From: CANLBN01 sp050633525
GTDB taxonomy: Bacteria; Pseudomonadota; Gammaproteobacteria; Pseudomonadales; Cellvibrionaceae
Direction of reading: 5' to 3'
Length of the DNA: 64,000 nt
Assembly (NCBI GenBank): GCA_050633525.1
Contig: JBOEGR010000018.1
Span: forward strand, 124,001-188,000
Shown: one piece after another, positions 9,242 to 16,830 of the stretch
How the letters are laid out: the number at the start of each line of letters is the position of its first letter
Position numbering within the stretch: position 1 is the stretch's first letter
Made by a program: the position numbers and the translations under genes
The notes under the pieces: model-generated
Told to the model about the DNA's origin: nothing
The model's database searches: none
What the model saw: the letters and a program-made list of their open reading frames with translations, nothing else

Positions 9242-9937
9242 ATGAAGAGTGAAGAGATAGAGTCAATTTTTCAATCTATTGTTCATTTGAATGAAAAGGA
9301 ACGAGCTGCTGTCAAGCAGAAAAATGAATTGTCTAACCAGCGAATGAATCGACTATATATTTGGGGAGTTGGAGTACCGCTGGTATTAGCAACTACTGTA
9401 GGTATGACAAACAAGCTCACAATTCAATCCGATATACTTAATGTCGCTGCTTTATTATTGCTTGTGTTAGTTTACGTGGGCATTTTAGCGTTACCCTTCT
9501 GTGAGATTATTTCACATCGAAAAGACATCATCCGTTTTTTCAAAAATCCATTTAAACGTATGATCTTAAATATCAAAGAAAATACTGAGTCAGATACTCA
9601 ATATATTTCTGTTTTTAATGAAAAATCGATAGATACTCTGCGGTTTATAAAATCGCAAATTGAGCTTGAAAAAGACACGCTAATGAAAAAACTTGGTTTG
9701 ATTTTAGGAGCAGTCGAAAAAGTTGGGTTGCTACCCGGTATTCTTGCATTATTGGCAATGCTCAGTAAGCTAGAGGCTGGGCAATCTGAATGGGTGTATG
9801 CTTTAGCTTATTCAATACCCTTTTTACACATTCTAGGGCTAGCCTTACATTCTTATATTTTTCAACTAAACCGTGTTCTTTTGTCGCTAGAGCATATTAT
9901 TGAAATAAAAGAAAATGAAGATAGTGAGATTTTTTAG
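9242..9937 (+). CDS. Hypothetical membrane protein, 231 aa
   Basis: Not recognised. Two hydrophobic pairs are visible: residues about 38-58 and 65-88, then about 155-175 and 185-205. They are separated by a charged cytoplasmic-type segment with KNPFKRM and a Glu/Lys-rich stretch. An N-terminal soluble helix (1-35) and an acidic tail follow the same layout as many small inner-membrane effectors. It lies 78 bp after radC in the same orientation and ends at a bidirectional terminator. A weak GGAA precedes the start. Confidence 0.7.
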   Translation: MKSEEIESIFQSIVHLNEKERAAVKQKNELSNQRMNRLYIWGVGVPLVLATTVGMTNKLTIQSDILNVAALLLLVLVYVGILALPFCEIISHRKDIIRFFKNPFKRMILNIKENTESDTQYISVFNEKSIDTLRFIKSQIELEKDTLMKKLGLILGAVEKVGLLPGILALLAMLSKLEAGQSEWVYALAYSIPFLHILGLALHSYIFQLNRVLLSLEHIIEIKENEDSEIF

Positions 9938-9948
9938 ACTATTAAAAT

Positions 9949-9973
9949 AAAGGGAAGCATGATGCTTCCCTTT
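9949..9973. terminator. Bidirectional intrinsic terminator
   Basis: Perfect 11-bp stem (9949-9959/9963-9973), loop TGA, with A-tract and T-tract flanks. It lies between the convergent membrane-protein gene (plus) and the 124-aa gene (minus). Confidence 0.8.
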
Positions 9974-9988
9974 AATATCTGCGTTTAT

Positions 9989-10363
9989 TTAATCCTTAAA
10001 CTTATCGGCTAAATCAGGATGTTTAATCCTAAAATACAAATCCAGAATTTGCAGTCGCCCTAATTTTCGAGTGCGGAATTGCGGATAGTTACCCGATGGG
10101 TTGCTCGCCATAAAATACCCCAGCCACCGCATATCGGGATCATTGCCAAAGACATCATCCACAAAGGGCATATCAAACAGCTCCCCCGAGGGATGTAGCA
10201 CCATGCCGTTATAATCACGAAAGGTATTTGCCAGCTCATCCAGCCAGTCACGGCGTAGCACGCCAATATTTTTAGTGGCAATCCATAAGCGGCGGTAGTA
10301 ATGCTCATTCATTAACTCCGCAGAGGTGGCGACTGTGATTAGGTATTTGATATTTCGTTGCAT
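9989..10363 (-). CDS. Hypothetical element protein, 124 aa, paralogue of the gene at 16220
   Basis: Not recognised by function. Its C-terminus (GRLQILDLYFRIKHPDLADKF) matches the C-terminus of the 126-aa protein at 16220-16600 in the pattern RLQ-x-L-x-LY-x-x-IK-x-P-x-x-A, and the central HPSG/LPNG segments align, so the two are paralogues within the element. A strong AAAGGAGAG Shine-Dalgarno lies upstream of the ATG. It is a soluble basic protein with several aromatic residues. Confidence 0.7.
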   Translation of the reverse strand: MQRNIKYLITVATSAELMNEHYYRRLWIATKNIGVLRRDWLDELANTFRDYNGMVLHPSGELFDMPFVDDVFGNDPDMRWLGYFMASNPSGNYPQFRTRKLGRLQILDLYFRIKHPDLADKFKD

Positions 10364-10511
10364 TGATACTCTCCTTTACTCTAGCGTTACGCAATCAGTT
10401 GCAAGCTATCAATGTAAAGCACAGTCTGTGGACAGTTCTGGGAAAAAACGGGATAAAAAGTGTATTTTGAATACGATGGTATATTGAAAGTTGTTTTTAT
10501 TATCAGAAAAT

Positions 10512-10554
10512 AAAAAAAGAGAGGGCCTGAGATTAAAGCAAGCGGCCCTCTCTT
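10512..10554 (-). terminator. Rho-independent terminator
   Basis: An 11-bp perfect stem (10517-10527/10544-10554) is followed on the minus strand by a run of T (A-tract 10512-10518 on plus). It ends the small-protein/coupling-protein operon immediately after the 93-aa gene at 10561. Confidence 0.85.
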
Positions 10555-10560
10555 CATGGT

Positions 10561-10842
10561 TTATGCCGCTGCTTGGTTGCTATCGGCTTTATTGTCATTG
10601 GCAGGATAGAGATAAAAATCACCGTCAATCACTTGCACACCAGAAAAGCGCACAGAGATTGCACCTTTATCTGTATTCCAACCTGCACCGATATTGGACT
10701 TGCGGCGCTTCCATCCATCACCCATACGGGTCATGCGATATTGTACTGCCACATAATCAGGGCGGTTACTGCTACTACCACCCTCTGTATTCGCAGCCGT
10801 GTTAGACGCTGTATTATAGTGCTGTGTATTTTCATTGGTCAT
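10561..10842 (-). CDS. Hypothetical element protein, 93 aa, paralogue of the gene at 11342
   Basis: The N-terminal 25 residues are Asn/Ser/Thr-rich and disordered. The core reads SNIGAGWNTDKGAISVRFSG, then a Gly-Asp-Phe-Tyr-Leu strand. The same pattern (GAAW, KDGKGFNLKL, VNG) is found in the protein at 11342, so they share a small beta-rich domain. The ATG at 10842 with AGAGGA upstream is chosen over a start 13 codons earlier. It is the last gene before a strong terminator. Function unknown. Confidence 0.7.
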   Translation of the reverse strand: MTNENTQHYNTASNTAANTEGGSSSNRPDYVAVQYRMTRMGDGWKRRKSNIGAGWNTDKGAISVRFSGVQVIDGDFYLYPANDNKADSNQAAA

Positions 10843-10941
10843 AAAGATTTCCTCTGGGTAAACGGCTGGCATAATTGCCAACCTATAAAAGACTATAACG
10901 TGACTGACTCCAAAATCTGGGAAACAGAGACACGTTAATTG

Positions 10942-11358
10942 TTAGCGCTGGATGTTATGTGCTTTTTTCGGTTGATCGTTTGTATTATCTGCATGACGTA
11001 TCTGCTGCTGTTTTTCCTTAAAATACGCTATGACATCGCGTTGCTGCTCTTTTAAAATATTTCGGTTAAATGTTTGTCTCAATCGTTCACCCGATAACTT
11101 GGGTTTTAATACGGGAAATGGTTTGTTAAGTGGCACAATCAGCAAACCACTGCCTGCTTCTTCGCGGCGCTGCTCTTCGGTTTTCTGCATGGCTTCCCGT
11201 TGTTTTTTAAGGTACGGATCATGCGCATTACTAAAGGGATAACTGAGCCGTGAGGCTTTACGCAACGCAACGGGCATCCCGTGGGCTAAATCAGGATGCC
11301 GTCCAGAATAACTGGTACCAACACTCATCCGTGAGCGGCGTTTAACGGGAGTAGCCAT
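10942..11358 (-). CDS. Hypothetical basic protein, 138 aa
   Basis: Not recognised. It is a highly charged protein with an Arg/Lys-rich N-terminus (MATPVKRRSRMSVG), a Lys/Gln/Glu-rich probable helical segment around residues 50-70 and a basic C-terminal half ending in a Gln-rich helix. The start overlaps the end of the 101-aa gene upstream by 17 bp, suggesting translational coupling. It is part of the minus-strand run from the coupling protein to the terminator at 10512. Confidence 0.6.
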   Translation of the reverse strand: MATPVKRRSRMSVGTSYSGRHPDLAHGMPVALRKASRLSYPFSNAHDPYLKKQREAMQKTEEQRREEAGSGLLIVPLNKPFPVLKPKLSGERLRQTFNRNILKEQQRDVIAYFKEKQQQIRHADNTNDQPKKAHNIQR

Positions 11359-11647
11359 AGCCTTTACTCATGGTGGGTGCAGCTTGGTTTTGCTGTTGTT
11401 GATTATTTTTCGCGTGTTGCTCCTGCTCATAGGCTTGCATTCGCTCATCGCGCATTTCCCTGAGTACGACTTTACCATTAACAGGGATGCTATCCAGCTT
11501 GAGGTTAAAGCCTTTGCCGTCCTTATGCAGCCATGCCGCGCCGACTTGATTCCAGTGGCTTTTGCCATTCGGTGCATTATTAACATCGTATGCGCCAAGA
11601 TCAGGCTTGCGGCTTACTGCCGTGTTTGTCTTATTATCATCGCTCAT
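11342..11647 (-). CDS. Hypothetical element protein, 101 aa, paralogue of the gene at 10561
   Basis: The core residues NQVGAAWLHKDGKGFNLKLD followed by IPVNG parallel the GAGW/DKG/VRF pattern of the 93-aa protein downstream; the C-terminal third is Gln/Asn-rich and probably disordered. The ATG at 11647 (MSDDNKTN) is preferred to the longer frame because GGAG lies upstream and the N-terminus aligns with the paralogue. Two copies of this domain in one operon suggest a structural or single-stranded-DNA/RNA binding role, but that is a guess. Confidence 0.7.
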   Translation of the reverse strand: MSDDNKTNTAVSRKPDLGAYDVNNAPNGKSHWNQVGAAWLHKDGKGFNLKLDSIPVNGKVVLREMRDERMQAYEQEQHAKNNQQQQNQAAPTMSKGYGYSR

Positions 11648-11697
11648 AAAATATGACTCCGGTAAGTAACATAAATAAAAATTGGTTAGCAGGTTAT

Positions 11698-11985
11698 TTA
11701 GTGGTGAATGCGTCTGTCGATCATCACAACAAAGGGGCAAGTGTTAAACTCACCCCTATATTTCACAAAGCCTTTTGCGCCAAGGTAATTACAATCCAGA
11801 TAATGGCGGTAATAAGGGTTGCGTTCTTCATAGGTATATTGCATACGCAAATGCGGCCCGGTGGGGGAAATAAAAAATACTGCCACCAGCAATAAAGGCC
11901 AGATAGATAGTAAACTTCCAATGGCCCGAAATAGCATGGCAATAATCCGTAAAGGGCGAATTTTATTAGGTTGATACTCTGACAT
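11698..11985 (-). CDS. Small single-pass membrane protein, 95 aa
   Basis: One clear hydrophobic segment (about residues 15-41) follows a positively charged N-terminus, so the C-terminal half, with YYRHYLDCNY and two Cys residues (CNYLG, NTCPF), is probably periplasmic. GAGGAG lies 8 nt upstream of the ATG at 11985. It lies between the coupling protein (41 bp upstream) and the paralogous small proteins, consistent with an envelope component of the element's transfer machinery. Not recognised as a named family. Confidence 0.65.
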   Translation of the reverse strand: MSEYQPNKIRPLRIIAMLFRAIGSLLSIWPLLLVAVFFISPTGPHLRMQYTYEERNPYYRHYLDCNYLGAKGFVKYRGEFNTCPFVVMIDRRIHH

Positions 11986-12026
11986 CACAACATCTCCTCA
12001 AGGTTAAAAAATAGATAGCGAAATGA

Positions 12027-13769
12027 TTAAAATTTGAGTTTGATTTTTTTCAGGAACGGCTTGCTGTGGAACGGGTTAATGCCCACGATATTGCGCCACG
12101 GTTTAATTTCGGCATAAGCAATTGGTTCAAATAAAATCGGCAGTAATTGACGCACAATTAAAATGCCATGCTTAGTACGTCGAATTTCATCAACTTTCAT
12201 TAAGGGGCGAGCGGTTTCATTGGTGCTTTCGCGCCTGCCGCCACCTTGCACTCCACTGGATTCTTTTTCTGAATCGCCGGGCAGCATGACACTTTGTTCC
12301 CCCAGCATTTTTTCAATTCTTTCTAGTGTTTTTGGTGAGCGTTGCCCCGGTAAAAACTGTTTTACTTCCGTTTCGGACAGTAGCGTTTCCAGCGTTTTTT
12401 CACCGTATTCATCTTCAAAAGCAGAAAAGTCCTGAAAGATAAGATGTGCTCGCAAACCATAAGCACGCCCCCAAGTCAGCAGACTTTTAAGCCCATGAAT
12501 TTTGTAATTAGTGGCTTCATCCATAATCGCATAAACAGGAACATCTTTATTTTTGTGACGTTTAATTGCCGTAAAAGCACACCACTGCATTAAACCGACA
12601 AACGCTTTATAGGATTCCATACGGCTGGAATCAGCAACGATAAAAAGCGTTGTCGGTGTATCGCCTTTTAGCTCATCCATACTAAAGGTTGAGCGCTGCA
12701 TGGCTTTGGACAGACGACCAAAAGCAAACGGTGCAAGGGCTTGCTGCGCACCGGAGATAAAGGAATCAAAGGTGCGGCTCTCTTCGCCTTGCATAAGAAT
12801 AAGGTTGTTATTTGCCTTGGCTCTCACCAATGCGGCAAACTCTGCAATATCTGCCGGAGAATACTGTGCTGCCCATTCAGTATGTTCAATAGGTAATGGG
12901 CCTTCAGATAAGGGCTTACCCTCAAGATCGATGCCGACAATCCAGCGCAGATGTCGCTCAAGCTGCTGGCGGTCTTCGATCATCAGCGACACACTGGCAA
13001 GGGTGGCATCAGCTTCTTCTAGTATGGCTTGCAGCAAGATGACATCGGCGATTAAACGTCTGCTGCCTTCACGAAAATAAGTATTTTCACCTTGCTTACC
13101 TTCCGGTTCGGGATAAAGCTGCATGGATAATTCCCGCAGATCGTCCGTCACATCATGTAAACCATCGGAGCGATAGAAGTCATTCACAATAATATCAATG
13201 GGCGAGTATGAGGCCGTCTTGCCAAGCTGCTCTGCCCATAAACCGCCGGGATTAAGAATAATGACATTTTCACCGCGCTCTTCCAGCGGTTTTTTTAGCA
13301 CACAAGCCAGCTCACCCTTAAAGTCCGGCATGAGTTTGGACTCTCGAATGGATAGCCCGTTATTGATAACGGTATAGATGCCTTTGCCCGAACCTGCCGG
13401 GGCAATGGTGAGCGCATTGGAGGCATAATCTGAAAACAGCGCTGCTTTTTTACCGTAGGCCATGCGACCCCAAAATGGCCCTTGCTTGCTCTTGCATAAT
13501 TCGTGGCGAATATCCTTAATCTCGGCCCAACGGGACGTTCCAGCCTGTCCGCTGGGGGTATGTGCACTCAACCATTCGGCAAAACTTGCCAATAGATTTA
13601 GCGCCATAATGACAAGCTGAATAACGCAGACTACCGCTAGTAACGTAATCAGAATAGGAAGAAGCTGTGGCTGTCCCATCACCGTTAATGGCCCGATATT
13701 GAGCGCGGCCCAACCAAATAGGCCAGCACCAATCATTACCGCAAAGACATTTGGCTTATCGTTTTGCAT
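12027..13769 (-). CDS. VirD4/TraG-like type IV coupling ATPase, 580 aa
   Basis: The N-terminus has two hydrophobic segments (about 7-27 and 35-60), then a nucleotide-binding domain with Walker A APAGSGKG (about 127-134), an ILNPGG segment and a Walker B VYAIMDEATN (about 405-415). This layout matches T4SS coupling proteins, which dock the relaxosome at the secretion channel. It is slightly short for the family and lacks an obvious C-terminal extension. Downstream are small membrane and paralogous proteins; upstream are an exported and a four-helix membrane protein. I infer DNA transfer of the element; no relaxase is in the window. Confidence 0.85.
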   Translation of the reverse strand: MQNDKPNVFAVMIGAGLFGWAALNIGPLTVMGQPQLLPILITLLAVVCVIQLVIMALNLLASFAEWLSAHTPSGQAGTSRWAEIKDIRHELCKSKQGPFWGRMAYGKKAALFSDYASNALTIAPAGSGKGIYTVINNGLSIRESKLMPDFKGELACVLKKPLEERGENVIILNPGGLWAEQLGKTASYSPIDIIVNDFYRSDGLHDVTDDLRELSMQLYPEPEGKQGENTYFREGSRRLIADVILLQAILEEADATLASVSLMIEDRQQLERHLRWIVGIDLEGKPLSEGPLPIEHTEWAAQYSPADIAEFAALVRAKANNNLILMQGEESRTFDSFISGAQQALAPFAFGRLSKAMQRSTFSMDELKGDTPTTLFIVADSSRMESYKAFVGLMQWCAFTAIKRHKNKDVPVYAIMDEATNYKIHGLKSLLTWGRAYGLRAHLIFQDFSAFEDEYGEKTLETLLSETEVKQFLPGQRSPKTLERIEKMLGEQSVMLPGDSEKESSGVQGGGRRESTNETARPLMKVDEIRRTKHGILIVRQLLPILFEPIAYAEIKPWRNIVGINPFHSKPFLKKIKLKF

Positions 13770-13786
13770 GATAGTTATCTGTGCTC

Positions 13787-15097
13787 TTAGCGGTGTGTGA
13801 TAACAGATAGCGGATCAATCAACACCACTTGCGGGGCTTGACTGCGTTTGGCGTTGAGGCTTTGGCGCACATACGCTCCTTTATTACCCGACTCTGCGTT
13901 AATGGTGAAAGCCTTGGCATAAATATGCCCATCCACGGCAATACGGATTTCACCTTGTACGCCTTGGGGCGCAGCACCGCGATAGAGATTCACAGCAATC
14001 TGCACAGCGCGAAGATCAACTTCTGTGGTTAATTCCACCATTTCAAAGCCATTGGTTTGTGAAGGTGATTTGCGAAAATCCTTGAAATACAGCCCCTCCT
14101 TAGTACGGCTTTTACCAAAGTAAATGATCTCGGCGTTGGCAGAGGGGCGCACATATAAATCAAGGTCACAGGTGCAATCCCACGTTAGGCCGATCTCAAC
14201 CGCACTGGCCTGCTGTAGCTGTTCTAGCGGTAGAGTCGCTTGCGAAAGCGGACGATCATAAATCGCTTTTTTAAGCTCACGCTGACGCAAGCGGATCATC
14301 TCAAGGCGGTCTGTCTCTTGTAGTTGATACTCGTTTTGAATAGCGGGTGCATTATGTTTTAGCTTTCTAAACACCGTCTCACGATCAGCCGTAAAGCTAA
14401 CCAGCTCGCCTTGTTGTTGGGTGACATAGAGATGCCAAAAGCGGGTAATGGCATGTTCATGAGGATCACTCTGCATTTTGTGATCACCTGCCAAGGCAAA
14501 ATGAATACGTGCGCCTTTGAGTAAACCTGCTTGATCGGCAAGACCAAACACAGAGATGCTGCGCGAGTGTTTAAAATGCCCATCACCGGGAATGAGGCCA
14601 TCTGCCATTGAATGTGCTTTATCCTCTGGCGCGGCATAAAAAGGCGAGCCGATTACCACAACATCCAATTCTTTACCCATACCGTAATTTTGTGCGACAT
14701 AGCGTAATAATTGCGGCAAGCGTACAGCCCCCTTGACTAAAGGCTGCGTATCTTTACGTTTAACCGATTGTGGCAGTTGGAATAACTTGCCCACCACCGC
14801 TTTGTTTTTCATCAGCCGTGCCTTGGGGTGCTGATAGGCTTTACCCTCTGGCACAATAAACTCACCCAAGGCTTCCAAGTGATAAGCATCCATCAACATC
14901 GCTCGATCTCCCGCATCCATGCCCGTAAGGAATTTCAATAAGGCTTTTGATTGTGCCTTATGCTCGGCCTCATCCAGATAAGGCGAGATACCGATAATCA
15001 ATGGTCGATCTAATGCACCCGTTGGTGTAGCGGCTGGTGCATATTCCAGATACATAAACAGAAAAACAGCAACACATATTGATAGTAAAAGTCTCAT
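13787..15097 (-). CDS. Exported protein with C-terminal beta domain, 436 aa
   Basis: A signal peptide (MRLLLSICVAVFLFMYLEYA) precedes a domain (about 25-200) with alternating strands (RPLIIGISPYL, LDVVVIGSPFY, RIHFALAGDH) that resembles a Rossmann or von Willebrand A-like fold. After a helical linker, the C-terminal part contains LTWDCTCDLDLYVRP and is beta-rich. The ATG at 15097 is preferred over the TTG at 15109 because TTGGAG is placed correctly for it. The gene is 17 bp upstream of the coupling ATPase and 14 bp downstream of the membrane protein. I infer a periplasmic accessory of transfer; function unproven. Confidence 0.65.
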   Translation of the reverse strand: MRLLLSICVAVFLFMYLEYAPAATPTGALDRPLIIGISPYLDEAEHKAQSKALLKFLTGMDAGDRAMLMDAYHLEALGEFIVPEGKAYQHPKARLMKNKAVVGKLFQLPQSVKRKDTQPLVKGAVRLPQLLRYVAQNYGMGKELDVVVIGSPFYAAPEDKAHSMADGLIPGDGHFKHSRSISVFGLADQAGLLKGARIHFALAGDHKMQSDPHEHAITRFWHLYVTQQQGELVSFTADRETVFRKLKHNAPAIQNEYQLQETDRLEMIRLRQRELKKAIYDRPLSQATLPLEQLQQASAVEIGLTWDCTCDLDLYVRPSANAEIIYFGKSRTKEGLYFKDFRKSPSQTNGFEMVELTTEVDLRAVQIAVNLYRGAAPQGVQGEIRIAVDGHIYAKAFTINAESGNKGAYVRQSLNAKRSQAPQVVLIDPLSVITHR

Positions 15098-15111
15098 AAT
15101 ATTCTCCAAGA

Positions 15112-16104
15112 TTAAAAATGATTAAGGGCATTAAGGCGTGAACGCTCGGCGACAAAGGCGGCGGTTTTTTCGTTGATAAATGCCTGTCGTTCAGCTTTGA
15201 GTTTGGTCAGAGCGAGATGCTTTGATCGACGTTTTTCGCATAAGGACTCATGCTGAATAGCATGATCATCTCTTTTTTTTACCGCATTAAGATAGGCGAT
15301 ATTTTCGACATAAATATCGGGTGAATATTTGCTGTAAATATCTTGCGCGGCTAAAAACAACGCGCCGCCCACTAGAATTTCAGCAAAAAGCTGAATAAAT
15401 ACCAGCATTGAACCTTTACTACTGCTCTCACCTAGATCGTCCCAATCCATACCCGAAGTCGCGCCGGAATAGTTGAGCGAAAACAACACCACCCATGCAA
15501 AAAACGAAAGGCCGGTTAATAGAAAAATACCGTTGGTATAGCGTTTTTGATGACGAGGACTGTCAAAAAAATGGGAGATAAACTTCACGGCAATACTGCC
15601 AGCAGGGGCAAGTAGACTAATAAACACAGCGATCAACGGCTGCTCTATATAGATAGGATCACCCGAATTGATCAGGTTGGCATAGACATTTGCCGCAGAA
15701 ATCACCAAAGCGATCATCAACGCAATACTGGCAAGCACAAAAGCGAATTGATCAAAGCTGCCCCAATTAGAAAAACTATTCTTATCCTCCTTGTCACCGC
15801 AAGATTTAATATATTGCGGGGTATTTTTTACATCATCATCCAGTTTTACCGAATATTTCTTTGATGCGAGAATATCTTCATCAAGCTCTGCTAATTCCAG
15901 CGTGAGCAATTCCTGCTCCGGCTGCGCCATATCAAAATTTAATCCAGCGTGTTCACCCACCATCACAGCGGCTTGCTCTGGATTGGGAAAGCGTAAGATA
16001 TTGCGATTAAAGTCAGGCGTGGGTGATGGCGCAAGTTCACGGACGTTATCGTTAGCCGCTGCCTTCACCAGTAACTCTTGTGTTTTGTTCTTTGCTTTAC
16101 TCAT
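15112..16104 (-). CDS. Multi-pass inner-membrane protein, 330 aa
   Basis: The first 120 residues are soluble and acidic. Four hydrophobic segments follow (roughly FAFVLASIALMIALVIS, PLIAVFISLLAPAGS, GIFLLTGLSFFAWVVLF and MLVFIQLFAEILVGGALFL), then a charged helical tail. An AAGGAGGT Shine-Dalgarno places the start at the second of two adjacent ATGs (16104). It heads the membrane/exported/coupling gene run, suggesting a role in the envelope complex of the element. Not recognised as a named family. Confidence 0.65.
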   Translation of the reverse strand: MSKAKNKTQELLVKAAANDNVRELAPSPTPDFNRNILRFPNPEQAAVMVGEHAGLNFDMAQPEQELLTLELAELDEDILASKKYSVKLDDDVKNTPQYIKSCGDKEDKNSFSNWGSFDQFAFVLASIALMIALVISAANVYANLINSGDPIYIEQPLIAVFISLLAPAGSIAVKFISHFFDSPRHQKRYTNGIFLLTGLSFFAWVVLFSLNYSGATSGMDWDDLGESSSKGSMLVFIQLFAEILVGGALFLAAQDIYSKYSPDIYVENIAYLNAVKKRDDHAIQHESLCEKRRSKHLALTKLKAERQAFINEKTAAFVAERSRLNALNHF

Positions 16105-16177
16105 CATGACCTCCTTCAAGGTGTGCTGCTTGAGTGATTTAAAGTTTAATAATTTTTGATTTGAATTTTGGGAAACA

Positions 16178-16213
16178 GAAAAAGGCATCAAAAGCAAAAG
16201 CTCTTGATGCTTT
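16178..16213 (-). terminator. Intrinsic terminator
   Basis: Stem 16185-16195/16200-16210 with one mismatch and loop AAAA, followed on the minus strand by TTTTT. It lies 7 bp after the stop of the 126-aa gene. Confidence 0.7.
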
Positions 16214-16219
16214 CAGGTT

Positions 16220-16600
16220 TTATTTCACAATATGTTCAGCGATATGAGGCCACTTAATAGCCACATAGAGATACAGCGCTTGTAAGCGTGGGTAGGTGAG
16301 GGTTTTAGGTCTATAGCGCAGCTCACCCTCTTTCATTTCTAAGAACATCGAAATCTGGCGACCACTTTCATGGCCCATAATGCGATCCACCTCAAGGCGA
16401 GGATAGACACAGCCATTAGGCAGCAAGATTTTGCCTTTAAAGTTGATAATCGCTCGCGGTACTTCAATCACAAACTGTCTGCGTGAATGCTTCTCTGGCA
16501 GGCTTTTCAACGTCATTGCCAAACGGTTCTGAAATGACGTGCTATTTACCACTGTCATTGATGGTGCTTGGATTACTCGATCTTTATCTTTTGTTTTCAT
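16220..16600 (-). CDS. Hypothetical element protein, 126 aa, paralogue of the gene at 9989
   Basis: The C-terminal segment PRLQALYLYVAIKWPHIAEH matches the C-terminus of the 124-aa protein at 9989 in pattern. The middle has ILLPNGCVYPRLEVDRIMG, aligned with the HPSG segment of the paralogue. TGGAG lies 8 nt upstream of the ATG. It is a single-gene transcript with its own terminator. It is basic, soluble and of unknown function; the duplication shows that this family is a standard component of the element. Confidence 0.7.
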   Translation of the reverse strand: MKTKDKDRVIQAPSMTVVNSTSFQNRLAMTLKSLPEKHSRRQFVIEVPRAIINFKGKILLPNGCVYPRLEVDRIMGHESGRQISMFLEMKEGELRYRPKTLTYPRLQALYLYVAIKWPHIAEHIVK

Positions 16601-16630
16601 AGGATTTCTCCAGTCATAAATGGATGAAAT

Positions 16631-16644
16631 CCCTAGGCCTAGGG
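16631..16644. promoter_or_regulatory. Perfect 14-bp palindrome, possible operator
   Basis: CCCTAGGCCTAGGG lies 31 bp upstream of the 126-aa gene (start 16600) in a 230-bp gap that also separates it from the metallopeptidase cargo. The position suits an operator for the 126-aa gene. No regulator is assigned. Confidence 0.4.
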
Positions 16645-16830
16645 TGTATTTTCATGCCTCTTAAAAGATGAAGCATGAATTAATACATAGCTTGTAATGT
16701 CGACCTGTATAAGGTAACACCCGCTATTAGCTTTGGTGACTCACGAAAAACTCATTTATTGGAAAGAGAGATTGACAATAATCGCGGAAGGAGGGAATCG
16801 TTTACTCGGTATAGCATAAACGATTAAATA

